Source: GCA-002688135 sp964536565 (GTDB taxonomy: Bacteria; Patescibacteriota; Patescibacteriia; Magasanikbacterales; GCA-002688135). Taken from it: a DNA stretch of 18,804 bases. The notes under the pieces were generated by a model that worked only from the letters and a program-made list of their open reading frames with translations, was not told where the DNA came from and ran no database searches. The position numbers and the translations under genes were made by a program. The stretch covers positions 1 to 18,804 of the forward strand of contig CAZHXK010000021.1 of NCBI GenBank assembly GCA_964536565.1, given 5' to 3'. Shown piece after piece: positions 18,717 through 18,804 of the stretch (position 1 is its first letter; each line of letters begins with the position of its first letter).

Positions 18717-18804
18717 GAAAAAAAAGCCAGCTAAACGTAAGCCAGCCAAAAGAAAGGTTGCCAAACGTAAGCCAGCTAAACGCAAAGTAACAAAGAAGAA
18801 AGCT
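18706..18804 (+). CDS. Lysine-rich histone-H1-like DNA-binding protein, 3'-truncated by window
   Basis: 33 codons are visible: MPAKKKKPAKRKPAKRK, then VAKRKPAKRKVTKKKA. The repeated PAKRK/VAKRK units are those of bacterial histone-H1-like and AlgP-like nucleoid proteins, in which the basic repeats bind DNA without a folded domain. The rest of the gene lies beyond the window. The ATG at 18706 is 13 bases after the GGAGG at 18688-18692, longer than usual, because a five-codon ORF begins at the optimal position. Repeats of this kind vary in number by slippage. The function is inferred from composition only. Confidence 0.7.
   Translation, partial: MPAKKKKPAKRKPAKRKVAKRKPAKRKVTKKKA

Overview
The window looks like a chromosomal segment of a Patescibacteria (Candidate Phyla Radiation, Parcubacteria-like) genome. 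The evidence is a compact core set (gyrA; rpmF-nusB-rnc), an RNase III with ILAN where most bacteria have ILAD, a DUF5667 protein, a small zinc-ribbon L32, and several proteins of types frequent in that group. This lineage call is inferred from remembered family traits, not from a search.

Layout. 1-3410 (+): the end of a metallo-beta-lactamase-fold protein that has lost its zinc ligands, a small membrane-anchored protein, and gyrA. 3459-6661 (-): a GT-A-like protein, a cupin-like protein, an EamA-type transporter and two tiny membrane proteins, most with their own intrinsic terminator. 6684-9751 (-): a 979-residue exported DUF5667 protein with a very charged tail and a structured leader. 9799-11502 (+): rpmF, nusB and rnc, with two long RNA hairpins between nusB and rnc. 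11530-11604: tRNA-Arg(UCG).

The notable system lies at about 11640-15480, next to the tRNA: a diversity-generating retroelement (DGR). It has a DGR reverse transcriptase (11960-13132, -), an Avd accessory protein (13141-13491, +), a template repeat (TR1, about 13540-13655, -) and a target gene (14033-14809, -) whose last 39 codons are the variable repeat (VR). Of 20 TR1/VR differences, 17 fall on template adenines, and all 11 template Asn codons are changed in the target. The locus also holds a second, decayed Avd-TR unit (about 15042-15428). The two copies share 162 bp without a mismatch, although the rest of their Avd reading frames has diverged to about 52% protein identity. The VR resembles TR2 at two of three positions where the templates differ and TR1 at the third. 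The DGR sits between remnants: a possible serine-recombinase C-terminus and a possible PD-(D/E)XK nuclease C-terminus. This suggests a mobile island next to the tRNA gene.

15494-17326: an AI-2E-family permease (-) and a HAD-like protein (+), divergently transcribed from well-formed promoters. 17331-18290 (-): an exported protein with two late membrane helices. 18291-18705: an A+T-rich non-coding region with an array of T-tracts about 14 bp apart, a promoter and a 14-bp palindrome, ahead of the start of a lysine-rich, histone-H1-like protein that runs off the window. Many minus-strand genes share a recognisable promoter: TTGACA, 17 bp, then a TATAAT-like box often preceded by TGn.
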